Of a stretch of DNA of 64,000 bases, positions 1 to 11,610 are shown one piece after another. Source of the stretch: Arenibacter sp. F26102 (GTDB lineage Bacteria > Bacteroidota > Bacteroidia > Flavobacteriales > Flavobacteriaceae); contig NZ_JALKBC010000011.1 in NCBI RefSeq assembly GCF_023015865.1, forward strand, positions 124,001 to 188,000, given 5' to 3'. The number at the start of each line of letters is the position of its first letter. The stretch's first letter is position 1. A model generated the notes under the pieces. It did no database searches, was not told where the DNA came from, and saw nothing but the letters and a program-made list of their open reading frames with translations. Position numbers and translations under genes: made by a program.

Positions 1-83
1 TATCACAACAAATGAAAATAGAATAAAGCATTTTGGAGGCGCGCTCATTTTTTAAACAACATTTTTTTTACATCTAAGCCCAC

Positions 84-941
84 TTATTTCATGGCGTCCA
101 ATGCTCCGTTTACATAACCCACGCATTCGGCAAGGCCTGCAAAAACATCATCGGTATCCTTTTCAAATTCCATGGCCATTACACCTGTATAGTTAACTCC
201 TTTCAAGGCTTTGAGAACTGCTGGAATATCCAACACCCCTCTTCCAAACTCGACCGACTTGCCATCGGCCTCCGATTTGTCCACATCTTTAAGATGGACA
301 TCATACAAGCGGTCAGCATATTTTTTAATGTTCTTTACTGGATCTAACCCCAATCTTTGTACGTGACCTACATCTATACAAAGTCCAATACGGGAGTCGA
401 GCATTTTAATTTTATTGTAAACCACTTCAGGTGTAGGGTAAACCTCATCTCCTGGTCCATGATTATGTATTGCCAACTTTATATTGGTCTCCTTTACTTT
501 CATTTCAACCAAATGCAATAAGTCGTGATTGGGTACTCCTATAATCATTTTCATTTTGGCCGCTTTGGCGTAACGAAAAGCGTTTTCAACTTCTTGGGCC
601 GTTTTCATATAGACCACTCCGGCTCCATAAAGGTTTATTCCTGCCTTATCGAATTTTGCCGTTATGCTTTGGATCTCTTCCTCGCTGCTCTCCAATGGCA
701 TATGCATGCTTTTGAGCGCAATCTGCTTAAGATTTAATCGCTTGGCCATTGCCAATGTTTCATCCAAACTAAATTTTCGAGTGGAATAGGATGCCAATCC
801 CAGGGTAAGGCTTCTTGCTTCCGTGCCTACATGACCTGACCCTAAAATATCCTTGAACGGACTAGCGGTCAAAACTGAACTAGTAGCCAATAGGCCACCA
901 AGACCAAGTGTTTTTAAAAATGAATTTCTTGAGTATTGCAT
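84..941 (-). CDS. Exported sugar phosphate isomerase/epimerase-like TIM-barrel protein
   Basis: This 285-residue protein belongs by pattern to the xylose-isomerase-like TIM-barrel superfamily (AP endonuclease family 2 fold), which acts on sugars and cyclitols. Visible support is a run of barrel-strand motifs: LAIHNHGPGDE near residue 158, IGLCIDVGHVQ near 187, DVHLKDVD near 215 and MAMEFEKD near 260. Their His, Asp and Glu residues match the metal-binding shell of the fold. The N-terminus has a Tat-like context, SRNSFLKTLGLGG, but carries RN rather than RR, followed by a hydrophobic stretch, so export is likely but the route is unsure. In Bacteroidota such exported barrels often accompany Gfo/Idh oxidoreductases; two of those occur much further along this window but none is adjacent. 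Substrate unknown. The gene stands alone on the minus strand. Confidence 0.82.
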   Translation of the reverse strand: MQYSRNSFLKTLGLGGLLATSSVLTASPFKDILGSGHVGTEARSLTLGLASYSTRKFSLDETLAMAKRLNLKQIALKSMHMPLESSEEEIQSITAKFDKAGINLYGAGVVYMKTAQEVENAFRYAKAAKMKMIIGVPNHDLLHLVEMKVKETNIKLAIHNHGPGDEVYPTPEVVYNKIKMLDSRIGLCIDVGHVQRLGLDPVKNIKKYADRLYDVHLKDVDKSEADGKSVEFGRGVLDIPAVLKALKGVNYTGVMAMEFEKDTDDVFAGLAECVGYVNGALDAMK

Positions 942-1013
942 TGGATATGGTTTTAAAGTGTGGTTATTAGAACTGTCCCTAATATTACCGTAAGATATAA
1001 AATCTTTTGTGTT

Positions 1014-1550
1014 CTATAAACGATTGGAGTTATCTAGCTCATAAATAATATTGTCCTCATCGGCGGAGTCCTTTCTGCTTGCATTCCACTTAAAATGATT
1101 TCTAAGCAGCAATTTTTTTGAGCTTTCATTTTGTTTACTGGTGAACGCTTCCACGAATTCCAACTTCAATTGGTTGAACCCAAAGTGGAGCACTGCTTTC
1201 ATAGCCTCGTCCATTATGCCCTTGCCCTGAAATTCCGGACTAAGGTCGTACCCCACTTCTGCTGTTTTACGATCCTTGGAAAAATTCCAGAGGACGATAT
1301 TTCCTATCATTGCAGGATTATTTTTTATGGAAATGCACCATTGGTACAGCTGCCCATTCATTATTCCGTTGTTGGTCTTTGCTATAAAGGCGCGTGCCTT
1401 TTCCTTAGTTTCCGCAGGCTGTCTTTTAACAAACTTGTTTACCTCCTTATCCGAACGTAGATAACATATCATCTCCCAGTCCGTCTCCTCCAACCTACGT
1501 AAGAGAAGTCGGTTGGTTTCCAATTCCTGAAAATTCTCCGTTGTGGTCAT
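1014..1550 (-). CDS. GNAT family N-acetyltransferase (RimJ/RimL type)
   Basis: An acetyltransferase of the GNAT fold, predicted to move an acetyl group from acetyl-CoA to an amine, possibly a ribosomal protein or small molecule. The pattern ETNRLLLRRLEETDW at the N-terminus and the acetyl-CoA-binding segment GYDLSPEFQGKGIMDEAM in the second half are typical of the RimJ/RimL subgroup. A longer reading exists up to 1661, but its first 37 residues have no family similarity. The ATG at 1550 gives 178 residues and places the family motif about ten residues in, so I chose it. The protein should be cytoplasmic. The next gene upstream on the same strand ends in a separate spacer, so an operon is not obvious. 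Confidence 0.85.
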   Translation of the reverse strand: MTTTENFQELETNRLLLRRLEETDWEMICYLRSDKEVNKFVKRQPAETKEKARAFIAKTNNGIMNGQLYQWCISIKNNPAMIGNIVLWNFSKDRKTAEVGYDLSPEFQGKGIMDEAMKAVLHFGFNQLKLEFVEAFTSKQNESSKKLLLRNHFKWNASRKDSADEDNIIYELDNSNRL

Positions 1551-1693
1551 TTCATAAAGATATAATCTTCTTTTTAGGTTTAGATTGGTAGGGCTATAAT
1601 AAGTTCTCCTCGTATTTGTAGTAAGTACAAAATATATGTAGGAAGGAAAAGCGAATATCACCTCCTACCTATCAAATAACAATAGCCCAGTAT

Positions 1694-2110
1694 TTAATTG
1701 GACTCTGTATACTTTTTAAAGTTATTTAGGATGGCTTGCCATCCTCCCTTTTGCATTTCCAATGAATTTTCAGATTCAGCATCAAAGCTTACTTTTACAT
1801 CTGTCCTGTCCCCTACCTTATTAAAGGTGACCTTTACTTGTCTCCCATCGGACAGGGTATAGCAAAATTTCTCTCCTGGAACCACTTCATCATAAATGGC
1901 TTCAAAATCGAACCCAAAACTACCATCCTTGGCTTCCATTCGTGCCGAATATTTTCCGCCCACATGCATTTCATTTGAGGCATGAGGACATTGCCAGTCG
2001 TCCGTAGCAAAATTCCATTTTGTTATGTGATCCGGATTGGTGTAGTAATCCCAAACCTTATTTTTTTCTGCAGAGATGGTCTCTTGGACCAAAATTTTTG
2101 TCTTCTCCAT
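1694..2110 (-). CDS. SRPBCC / AHSA1-like START-fold protein
   Basis: A 138-residue cytoplasmic protein of the Activator-of-Hsp90-ATPase-1-like (AHSA1) branch of the SRPBCC helix-grip superfamily. These form a hydrophobic ligand pocket; most bacterial members have no known substrate. The family layout is visible: an opening strand with VQETISAEKNKVWDYYTNPDHITKWN, a central GGKYSARMEAKDGSFGF, then GEKFCYTLSDGRQVKVTF and a C-terminal helix containing KGGWQAILNNFKKY. Length is normal and the protein looks intact. It sits alone between the GNAT gene and the YfcC carrier, all on the minus strand. The exact function cannot be set from sequence. Confidence 0.85.
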   Translation of the reverse strand: MEKTKILVQETISAEKNKVWDYYTNPDHITKWNFATDDWQCPHASNEMHVGGKYSARMEAKDGSFGFDFEAIYDEVVPGEKFCYTLSDGRQVKVTFNKVGDRTDVKVSFDAESENSLEMQKGGWQAILNNFKKYTESN

Positions 2111-2296
2111 CTTTACTTTTCTTTATTAGGTTGCTCCGTAGTTATTGTAAAATCTCTTCCACCCTGCCAACTAGGATACCCATAGTTATGATTAGGGGGT
2201 ATCTATCAAAATTACTAAAGTTAATTATCGGAAGGAATTTTTTATAAAAAATTTGGGAAGGCGTTCAACGCAACTTTCCGTGTTCTGATTTCTATT

Positions 2297-3790
2297 TTAT
2301 AACACAGAAATAGTCAAAAAAATCATAGTGGTAGCGGTTAGTATTAAAAGCAGGGGAACAATAAATTTTAGCCACCTATCGAAACCAATTTTTACTATTG
2401 CCAAAGCTGCCAGAATTAAACCCGTGGGATTGATCAAATGAAATAAGCCCATTCCATATAAATAAGTGTCTACTATTATTTCCCTACCTATATCAACTGT
2501 ATCTGCCAAGGGGGAAAAAATAGGCATGGTCAACACCGCCATACCCGAGGACGATGGCATAAAAAATGACAGTCCCCCATAAATAAAGAGCATAACATTC
2601 GCAAATATGCCTTTGTGCATACCTTCGGTAATGGTGCTGGCATAATACAAAATGGTATCACTAATAAGTCCATCCTCCATTAAAATAGTTACTCCCCGAG
2701 CGATTCCCACTATAAATGCCACACTAAGCAAATCGGCAGCACCTTTGGCAAAGGCCTCCACGAAATCGCTTTCCTTAATTCTGCCAATAAAACCAATGAT
2801 TATGGACCCTACTAGAAATGTGGCCGTCATTTCTACAAACCACCAATCCAAAAAGGAAACACCTATGATCATAACAACAAAACACAATGAAAACACTATT
2901 GTAATAATCCGCAGTCTATTGGTAAATTTCACGGTATTATCCATAGTATCCAATCCAAACAGCTTGTTGATAGTCTCTTTTTGGTCATAAATAAGTGATT
3001 TTGATGGATCGGCTTTTACCCGTTTTGCATACCTAAGAATATAAAGAATGGTAATTGTAACACATAAAAGCAACATAATCACTCGATTGTTAAGCCCTGT
3101 GGTCCAATTTATTCCCGCGGCATCCGAAGCTATTATTGTCGCAAAGGGATTTACGGTAGAACACATAGTACCTATTCCAGAACCTAGAAATACACAACTA
3201 AGACCAACCATGGCATCATACTTGGCCGCTAGAAAAACCGGAATCAAAATTGGATAAAACGCCATGGTTTCCTCAGCTAGACCAAAGGTCGTCCCCCCAA
3301 GGGCAATAAGAGTGGTTACTGCAATTATAAGAATATACTCCCGACCTTTGAGCGTTTTCGCCATCCAGGAAATTCCGGCATTGAAGGCACCTGTTAGGTT
3401 CATAATGCCGATGAGACCGCCAATAATAAGAATCAAAAAAATAATGTCGGCCGCGGCTATTATCCCCTTAATGGGCGATTTTGCCAAGGCGGCAGGTCCT
3501 TGTGGTTGAGCCTGCATTTCTACATAAGTATATGGAATGCCTATAGGTTTATAGATATCGCCGTTTGTGAATTTCTCAATAGGAATTTTTATCCCCAGGT
3601 CTTCCAAAGTTGCTTGTGTCGCCGGTAATTCCACACTTTCTTCAGGGCTTATTTTAGTAAAACTATTGCTTTTGGCATCATATGCCAGACTATCATATTT
3701 GCCAGCAGGAACAAGCCAGGTTAATATGGTAACCAATACAGCGATGAGAATAAGAATAGTTTGGGCCGTTGGAAACTTAAGTTTTTTCAT
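2297..3790 (-). CDS. YfcC family membrane carrier (C4-dicarboxylate/basic amino acid antiporter-like)
   Basis: A 497-residue inner-membrane carrier with about 12 hydrophobic segments. It resembles the YfcC/ArcD-like family (DcuC/IT superfamily), whose members exchange basic amino acids or dicarboxylates. It opens with KLKFPTAQTILILIAVLVTILTWLVPAGKYD, a family-typical first helix ending in the WLVPAGKY motif. Later it has FGLAEETMAFYPILIPVF and the helical-hairpin segment FFMPSSSGMAVLTMPIFSPLAD, again typical. The C-terminus ends in a hydrophobic helix. The gene is intact and apparently single. Substrate cannot be read from the sequence; no neighbouring catabolic gene gives a hint. Confidence 0.85.
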   Translation of the reverse strand: MKKLKFPTAQTILILIAVLVTILTWLVPAGKYDSLAYDAKSNSFTKISPEESVELPATQATLEDLGIKIPIEKFTNGDIYKPIGIPYTYVEMQAQPQGPAALAKSPIKGIIAAADIIFLILIIGGLIGIMNLTGAFNAGISWMAKTLKGREYILIIAVTTLIALGGTTFGLAEETMAFYPILIPVFLAAKYDAMVGLSCVFLGSGIGTMCSTVNPFATIIASDAAGINWTTGLNNRVIMLLLCVTITILYILRYAKRVKADPSKSLIYDQKETINKLFGLDTMDNTVKFTNRLRIITIVFSLCFVVMIIGVSFLDWWFVEMTATFLVGSIIIGFIGRIKESDFVEAFAKGAADLLSVAFIVGIARGVTILMEDGLISDTILYYASTITEGMHKGIFANVMLFIYGGLSFFMPSSSGMAVLTMPIFSPLADTVDIGREIIVDTYLYGMGLFHLINPTGLILAALAIVKIGFDRWLKFIVPLLLILTATTMIFLTISVL

Positions 3791-3871
3791 GTTCAGGTTT
3801 GGTCAAAGTTTGGTAAGAGCTTAAGGTACATAATTTTCATATACCCTTTATGCTGAGCTTATTGTTCAGGA

Positions 3872-4690
3872 TTACATTTTCTTCAAGAGGTAGAAATGTT
3901 CATTTAAGATAAGTTCCTTTTGGAGTTTAATTTTATGGTTATACGTCATGGAAAGACTAAAATAATCCTGATAATCCATTACGGAATAATTCCCTCTCTT
4001 TTGGTAAAACTCGTCCTAAACAGTTTGATAGTCGATGGCCTTGGTCTTAGCTACCTTCTCCCCAAAAAAGAGAAGCAGTCGTTTAAAGGCCAAAGATTCC
4101 TTTAATTCATCTTTAAAGGATGCACTGCCAATGATATCGCCCGTATTTTGAATGATGTTGAAGAGATTGAACAAATTATTGGTTTCTTCCCCTCCAAAAA
4201 GAACAAAACCCCTTCAATGAGTATAATGCATTTTTTGCTGCCCTTAATTGTGGTTAAGGTAATCCATAATACATCCTTATATTCCGTACTAAAATCAACT
4301 CCTATAAAATGCAAATTTCGCTTGGGAAGCACGTTGGTTCTTTGCCATTGATCTATTTTGGATTTTTCGTATTCTACAACCTCCAGTTTATCAATTTCAA
4401 TGTTGATTATTTTTTTGTCCAACAGAAATGGATACATGCTAAATCCAGCTCCGAAATTAATTAATACCTCAATGCCGCTTGTTCTAATACTCTCCTTTAT
4501 ACTCTCCTTAATACTCTCTAAAAAATATCTGTTCCTCAAGCAATGGGTATAAGTTTCCTCTGAAGAAACCTTTTTTAGATATTCCTGTATCCATTTTTCG
4601 GTTTTGGGGTTACTCCATAAATGGGCAAAAATATCCTTGCTTAAATTTACCTCTGTAGCACGAAAGGTGGAGGTTGCAAATGCCGTTCAT
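3872..4690 (-). pseudogene. Broken class I SAM methyltransferase (leucine carboxyl methyltransferase family)
   Basis: Pieces of one methyltransferase can be read across three reading-frame states. The N-terminal piece reads TAFATSTFRATEVN and then WIQEYLKKVSSEETYTHCLRNRYF. The middle piece has the SAM-site strand VLINFGAGFSMYPFLL and IEGVLFFLEG. The C-terminal piece reads EETNNLFNLFNIIQNTGDIIG and later DYFSLSMTYNHKIKLQKEL. The lesions I see are a frame change just after the ATG at 4690, a one-base loss in a G run (C run at 4189-4192 on the plus strand), and an in-frame TAG at 4016-4018 before the natural stop at 3872-3874. The pieces follow family order, so this was once a full gene. A sequencing error could explain one lesion, not all three. 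The function (SAM-dependent O-methylation) is presumed lost. Confidence 0.75.
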
Positions 4691-4984
4691 GTATTTCTAT
4701 ATTGTTAATCCAGCTTGGTTTATTCAATCTTAAAACAACACAATAAATCTGCCAATGAAATAGGAGCCAGTGAAACCTAAAGTTATAAAATCCTTTATTT
4801 TCCCGTAGAGATTATTTTCCTCCCGAGATTTATTGCATTTTTCAATTCTATTGTTCTCCCAGCTGAAGAAATACTCCTTTCCGGGCCGGGTCATAAGTTT
4901 TCTTGAACTCCCATAAGTTTTAGTTATCAAGAAATCAAATCCATCAGAAAATATTATCGTAAATTTAAAGGAACAATCACATAA

Positions 4985-7252
<2,268 letters not shown>

Positions 7253-7270
7253 ATTTAAGTTGATACATAT

Positions 7271-7306
7271 AAAAAAAGGTGGTCTAAATATGGACCACCT
7301 TTTTTA
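7271..7306 (+). terminator. Rho-independent terminator after katG
   Basis: The arms AAGGTGGTC and GGACCACCTT enclose a short AT loop. An A run lies before the stem and a T run after it, so it can stop transcription from both sides: katG and the converging reductase gene that ends at 7351. Confidence 0.9.
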
Positions 7307-7350
7307 TTAATAGTTGACGGTATGTTCCATTGGCCACGGTTATCTAGTGC

Positions 7351-8031
7351 TTATTCTTCAATTATGACCGTCTCTGCCGTGGCTCCAAGCTCTAACAATA
7401 GATCTGTAATATTTGAAACGAACTTTTTGGGACCACATAAATAGAAGTTCTGACCAAAGTCGGAAATATTATCGATGAGGAATTTTCGATCTATTCTATT
7501 TCCCCTAAATCCCACCACATTCTCGCGGGTAAATATTTTTATAAAATTACCATCGAGCATTTTCTGCAATTCTTCTTCCATAATCACATCCTCCGACGTT
7601 TTATTGGAATAGATCAATTTATTGCCATGAAGGTTCTTATGGGTATAAAGGTGTCTAAAAATGGATATAAAGGGCGTAATTCCAGATCCACCGGCAATAA
7701 AAATACCAGGTCCCTTATATTGTATGGCCCCAAATACCTCATGAATAATAAGCTCTGCCCCCGCATGGGTACGGCCCAACATATTGGTGACGCCTTCATG
7801 ATCATTGTAGATCTTGATCATAAATTCCAGAAAGCCATGTTCCATTATTGAGGTAAAGGTAAAAGGCCTCAATTGGTCCTTCCATTCCGGCAGGTTAATG
7901 GCAACATCCGTTGCCTGCCCCGGAATAAAATTATAATCCGCGGGTCTTTCCACCACAAAACGTTTCACGTCATGGGTAATATAATGTGTCTCCAATATCT
8001 TAACAATATGGGTCTTCTTCGCTTTCGCCAT
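7351..8031 (-). CDS. FAD/NAD(P)-binding oxidoreductase (flavodoxin/ferredoxin-NADP reductase type)
   Basis: A 226-residue cytoplasmic flavoprotein of the ferredoxin-NADP reductase superfamily, lacking an iron-sulfur domain. The FAD-binding barrel shows RPFTFTS near residue 55, the family RxYS-type motif in a variant form. The NAD(P) part opens with GIFIAGGSGITPFISIFRHL near residue 110 and ends with NFYLCGPKKFV near 195, both standard. It probably passes electrons between NAD(P)H and a flavodoxin, ferredoxin or small haem partner. The partner is not encoded beside it. It lies 42 bases downstream of the aldo/keto reductase gene on the same strand, so the two are likely co-transcribed. Confidence 0.9.
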   Translation of the reverse strand: MAKAKKTHIVKILETHYITHDVKRFVVERPADYNFIPGQATDVAINLPEWKDQLRPFTFTSIMEHGFLEFMIKIYNDHEGVTNMLGRTHAGAELIIHEVFGAIQYKGPGIFIAGGSGITPFISIFRHLYTHKNLHGNKLIYSNKTSEDVIMEEELQKMLDGNFIKIFTRENVVGFRGNRIDRKFLIDNISDFGQNFYLCGPKKFVSNITDLLLELGATAETVIIEE

Positions 8032-8073
8032 AATTATTCTTTAGTTGTATATTCCAAGGTAATAAATTATTCA

Positions 8074-9090
8074 TTATCCCAGAATTCCCTCTATCTCCTT
8101 TAATTCCGTTGCGCTAAAACCAATATTCTTTAATCCTTCAATATTGTCCAGCAATTGTTCTGTGCGACTAACGCCAACGAGAACCGTGGAAATACGCTGA
8201 TCTTTCAACAACCAGGCAATCGCCATTTGGGCGAGGCTTTGGCCCCGATTTTCAGCCAGTGTATTAAGTTTGCCTACCTTGTTCAAAACTTCCGGGGTAA
8301 TTTGGTCTTCTTTCAAATAGCGACCATCCTTAATAGCCCTACTATCTTCCGGAATACCTTTTAAATACTTCTTGGTCAAAACACCTTGTGCCAATGGGGA
8401 GAAAGCAATAGAGCCTATCCCCTGTTCTTCCAATACATCCAATAAACCATCTTCCACCCAACGGTCGAACATATTATATCGTGGTTGATGGATCAATAAG
8501 GGCGTACCCAAATCCTTCATGATTTTAGCGGCCTTGGCAGTTAATTCTGCAGGGTACTGCGATATGCCCGCATAAAGTGCCTTACCTGTTTGAACCAGAT
8601 GGTGCAGGGCTCCCATGGTTTCCTCCAAGGGGGTATCCGGATCTGGCCTGTGATGGTAAAAAATATCTACATAATCCAGCCCCATTCTTTTCAGGCTTTG
8701 GTCTGCAGATGCAATCAAATATTTACGTGAGCCGAAATTACCATAGGGTCCTGGCCACATATCCCAACCAGCTTTACTGGAGATTATAAGTTCGTCCCGA
8801 TAGGGCTGAAAATCCCTTTTAAAAATCTGTCCGAAATTTTCTTCCGCGGCACCATAGGGAGGTCCATAATTATTGGCCAGATCAAAATGGGTTATCCCGT
8901 TATCGAAGGCACAACGCAATAGATTTCGGCCCATCTCCAGATTGTCGGTATGACCAAAATTGTGCCAAAGCCCCAATGATATTAAGGGCAGAAGGATACC
9001 GCTATTGCCACAGCGACGGTATTGCATTGTATCATAACGTTTATCATTGGCTCTATAATGGCCGGGATCGAAGGAGTCGTTTATTTTCAT
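8074..9090 (-). CDS. Aldo/keto reductase, L-glyceraldehyde-3-phosphate reductase (YghZ/Gpr) type
   Basis: A 338-residue NADPH-dependent aldo/keto reductase. Family marks include the opening MQYRRCGNSGILLPLISLGLW, the catalytic aspartate segment HFDLANNYGPPYGAAEENFG (D and Y of the tetrad) and LIISSKAGWDMWPGPYGNFGSRKY (catalytic lysine). YVDIFYHHRPD follows with the active-site histidine, and the C-terminal VLVGVSRTEQLLDN helps to bind NADPH. The GPYGNFGSRKYL pattern is characteristic of the YghZ/Gpr subgroup, which reduces L-glyceraldehyde 3-phosphate and methylglyoxal, so detoxification of reactive aldehydes is the best guess. Intact, cytoplasmic. It lies upstream of the flavin reductase gene on the same strand. 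Confidence 0.9.
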   Translation of the reverse strand: MKINDSFDPGHYRANDKRYDTMQYRRCGNSGILLPLISLGLWHNFGHTDNLEMGRNLLRCAFDNGITHFDLANNYGPPYGAAEENFGQIFKRDFQPYRDELIISSKAGWDMWPGPYGNFGSRKYLIASADQSLKRMGLDYVDIFYHHRPDPDTPLEETMGALHHLVQTGKALYAGISQYPAELTAKAAKIMKDLGTPLLIHQPRYNMFDRWVEDGLLDVLEEQGIGSIAFSPLAQGVLTKKYLKGIPEDSRAIKDGRYLKEDQITPEVLNKVGKLNTLAENRGQSLAQMAIAWLLKDQRISTVLVGVSRTEQLLDNIEGLKNIGFSATELKEIEGILG

Positions 9091-9313
9091 TTTTACTTTT
9101 ATCTAATTAATTTGAACGAACCCCTAAGTTAACAAATCTTTTAATTTAAGGCAGGATTCATGTATCCCAATAATCGACATTGTAAAACCTATTGCCATGA
9201 CCGGAAATTTCCGCCGGATTCACTCAATGCATTACATAGGCAATATTTAGTTTCAACTACTGACCACGGTAAAGGCCATTAATAGCTATAAATATTTTTT
9301 GAAAGTTTAGCTT

Positions 9314-11305
9314 TTAATTTTCCAAAGGGTTTACCCTTAATAGCACAGTTGATTTTGGTTTCAATGTCAATTTGAACTGTCTGGTGGAATCATACAATAT
9401 TTTATTCTCCAATGGATCTATCACCTGGGCGTTAAACGGAAAATTGATGGTACGTTCACCGCCTTTTTTGGTGTGTATGCCCATCCTGTTTCTGCCAATA
9501 TAGAATACATCCTCGGTATCAACATACCTGTGTACTCCTGCTCTGGCCCATATCTCCCCCAATTCAGAGGCCGACCATTTAAGTTTTCCGTCCAGAAACA
9601 GCTCCCCTCCATTTGGATCGAAGATTTTTGTTCCCTTACCATTGGTCCATAGAACGGTTATTCCCTGTTTGGTCCACTTTTTAATTCTAGATTCCTCCTT
9701 TGAATTAATTTCAAGCAAGCCCATAAGCCAGACTACCTTGTATTGCGATGTTGGCATACTTTTTAGGTCCGTACGAAGAAATAGGTCGTATGAAGTCCCT
9801 GTTTTTGCCAATGGATAGCGGTTGGATAAAATATTTTCCGTCAGATGACCATAGGTCGGATCCCAAAAGGAGATTTCTTCATCCACCACTACTCCTACTT
9901 GCGGTTTCATCTTTTCTCCTGTTGATGGGGGAAATATGGTGTGACATTGCTGTGTTTTCTCCAATACCCTCAATAGTTCTGGGTCACTAAACCATCCACC
10001 CCACATATCGAACCACCAGCCTCCATACCCATAGGCCAGCATTCTTGCCGTATTTTTCCATAAAAAGGATACCGAGGTATCCATTTCCTCCGGACCCAAC
10101 CATACACCGCTCTCATACTGTCCGGGAGGTGCTATGCCGGTTGAGCGATCTTTCAACAATGTGGTTATGGAGGTTCGGGTATCGTTTTCCGTAAGCCATA
10201 ACTTGCCATGGAGGTGAACCGAGTTTATCGCTGCCATTGCCGGCCAGTCCTCCCCTATTACTCGATTGTACACATTTGGGCTCGACAGATAATCCAGGTC
10301 TGGACAATCCAACAACTTTGCCAGGGCACCGTGTCCACGCCTAGCGTCCCCTACAAAATAATGGTATCCGGAAAAGGCACCCGTCAAAAGATTGCCACGG
10401 CTCTTTTCCTTGACGATTTTACTGAAATAGGCGATATTATCTACCAAGACCTCGGCCTGGAAGCGATAGGTATCAATATAGTTCCGATCCCGATCGGGAT
10501 TCCTCCATTCCCTGTGTTTTACAGGTTCATCTATATTGGCCAATTGGACATTTTCAAAAGTAAGTGAAGGCTTGTTCCATGCTTTTCGCAAGGCACCATT
10601 GTTCTTATAATTTTCCTTTAACCATTTCCTAAAAGCTTGTAAACGAACGGGGTTTTGATCCTGATATTGTTTGGGGTGATAAAACCATTCTTCTGTAAAC
10701 CCACTTGCAACATGTATTCCCGCCAAATATTTGGAGTATGGGGAACCAATTAGCCAATCCATACAGTCACGGAATACCTCCGCTGTTTTTTCCCGCCATA
10801 TTTCCGAGGCGAAGCATTGGCGAAAAGTAGTGCCGTCCGGTAAATGGGCCGAAGCTTCTGGATATAATTGTGTCCACCATTTCGGGGGATCCAGATAAAA
10901 ACGGATAATAACTTTTGCCTTGGAATCAGCTTCTATGATCTTTTCAAAATCCTTAACCAATCCTGTAAAATCGTATTTACCTTCGCCCAACCAAATGGGA
11001 GCCCTAAAAGCACCAATACCTGAAATGGTATTTATTCCTCCTTCTCCCAGATAGGCCGGAATATTATAGATATGGATGCCGGTTGCCGCTATTTCCTTGT
11101 AATATTGCTCCTCCCCCAAATAGGACATATAGGCATATGGCGGATAGGTTTCACCGTCAATTACCAGGGAGGGATTACCTTCTGTCCATTTAATTTCTGC
11201 CCTGGATTGGGCATGGACCCACCCATTCCCAACAAATAACAGAAGCATTAGGAGAAAAGAATGGTAAGGATTATCAAATAAGCAGCAAGTAAAAACTTTT
11301 TTCAT
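9314..11305 (-). CDS. Secreted beta-galactosidase-like glycoside hydrolase (clan GH-A, GH42-like)
   Basis: A 663-residue secreted glycosidase candidate. A signal peptide is clear (LLMLLLFVGNGWVHAQ at about 18-33). The catalytic barrel follows: WLGEGKYDFTGLVKDFEKII resembles the GH42/GH35 pattern in which the substrate is approached as a pilgrim barrel, KVIIRFYLDPPKWW is a core strand, and SGFTEEWFYHPKQYQ carries the likely acid/base glutamate. A later LWLTENDTRT carries the likely nucleophile. After about residue 470 comes a flavodoxin-like trimerisation-type domain (VGVVVDEEISFWDP) and a small C-terminal beta domain. Substrate is not known; related Bacteroidota enzymes act on beta-galactosides or other hexosides. 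No SusCD pair is adjacent. Assignment to clan GH-A is firm, to the exact family less so. Confidence 0.72.
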   Translation of the reverse strand: MKKVFTCCLFDNPYHSFLLMLLLFVGNGWVHAQSRAEIKWTEGNPSLVIDGETYPPYAYMSYLGEEQYYKEIAATGIHIYNIPAYLGEGGINTISGIGAFRAPIWLGEGKYDFTGLVKDFEKIIEADSKAKVIIRFYLDPPKWWTQLYPEASAHLPDGTTFRQCFASEIWREKTAEVFRDCMDWLIGSPYSKYLAGIHVASGFTEEWFYHPKQYQDQNPVRLQAFRKWLKENYKNNGALRKAWNKPSLTFENVQLANIDEPVKHREWRNPDRDRNYIDTYRFQAEVLVDNIAYFSKIVKEKSRGNLLTGAFSGYHYFVGDARRGHGALAKLLDCPDLDYLSSPNVYNRVIGEDWPAMAAINSVHLHGKLWLTENDTRTSITTLLKDRSTGIAPPGQYESGVWLGPEEMDTSVSFLWKNTARMLAYGYGGWWFDMWGGWFSDPELLRVLEKTQQCHTIFPPSTGEKMKPQVGVVVDEEISFWDPTYGHLTENILSNRYPLAKTGTSYDLFLRTDLKSMPTSQYKVVWLMGLLEINSKEESRIKKWTKQGITVLWTNGKGTKIFDPNGGELFLDGKLKWSASELGEIWARAGVHRYVDTEDVFYIGRNRMGIHTKKGGERTINFPFNAQVIDPLENKILYDSTRQFKLTLKPKSTVLLRVNPLEN

Positions 11306-11610
11306 TTTAACTTTAATAATCCTTAAGTGGATATTATTAGGTAAAAATAATAATCTGACTCAACTCTCCAAGCCTTACTTCCAAAGATCAAAGAAAACCA
11401 GTAGATGCCCAGTTACAGACTACAACAATATAAGATCTTGGTAAGTGGTTGCAACATATAACAGGACCATAGTACCATCAACTATCCCTCATAAATCTCC
11501 TGGATGCTTGAACACAAATTGAATTTGTAGAAAACAAACCCAAACGGTATTTTGGTAAAATCGAACTCACGCTAACTACTACTCTTAAAAAATCGGATTC
11601 CATTAACCAA
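11306..11610. other. Spacer without recognised gene
   Basis: About 300 bases between the glycosidase start and the peroxidase stop, both on the minus strand. I see no credible gene, hairpin with T run or repeat. It presumably holds the glycosidase promoter. Confidence 0.5.

Noticed and set aside
4730-4930. A 66-codon minus-strand frame before katG
   Set aside because: No family similarity and odd composition; it lies in the katG upstream region and is best read as spacer.
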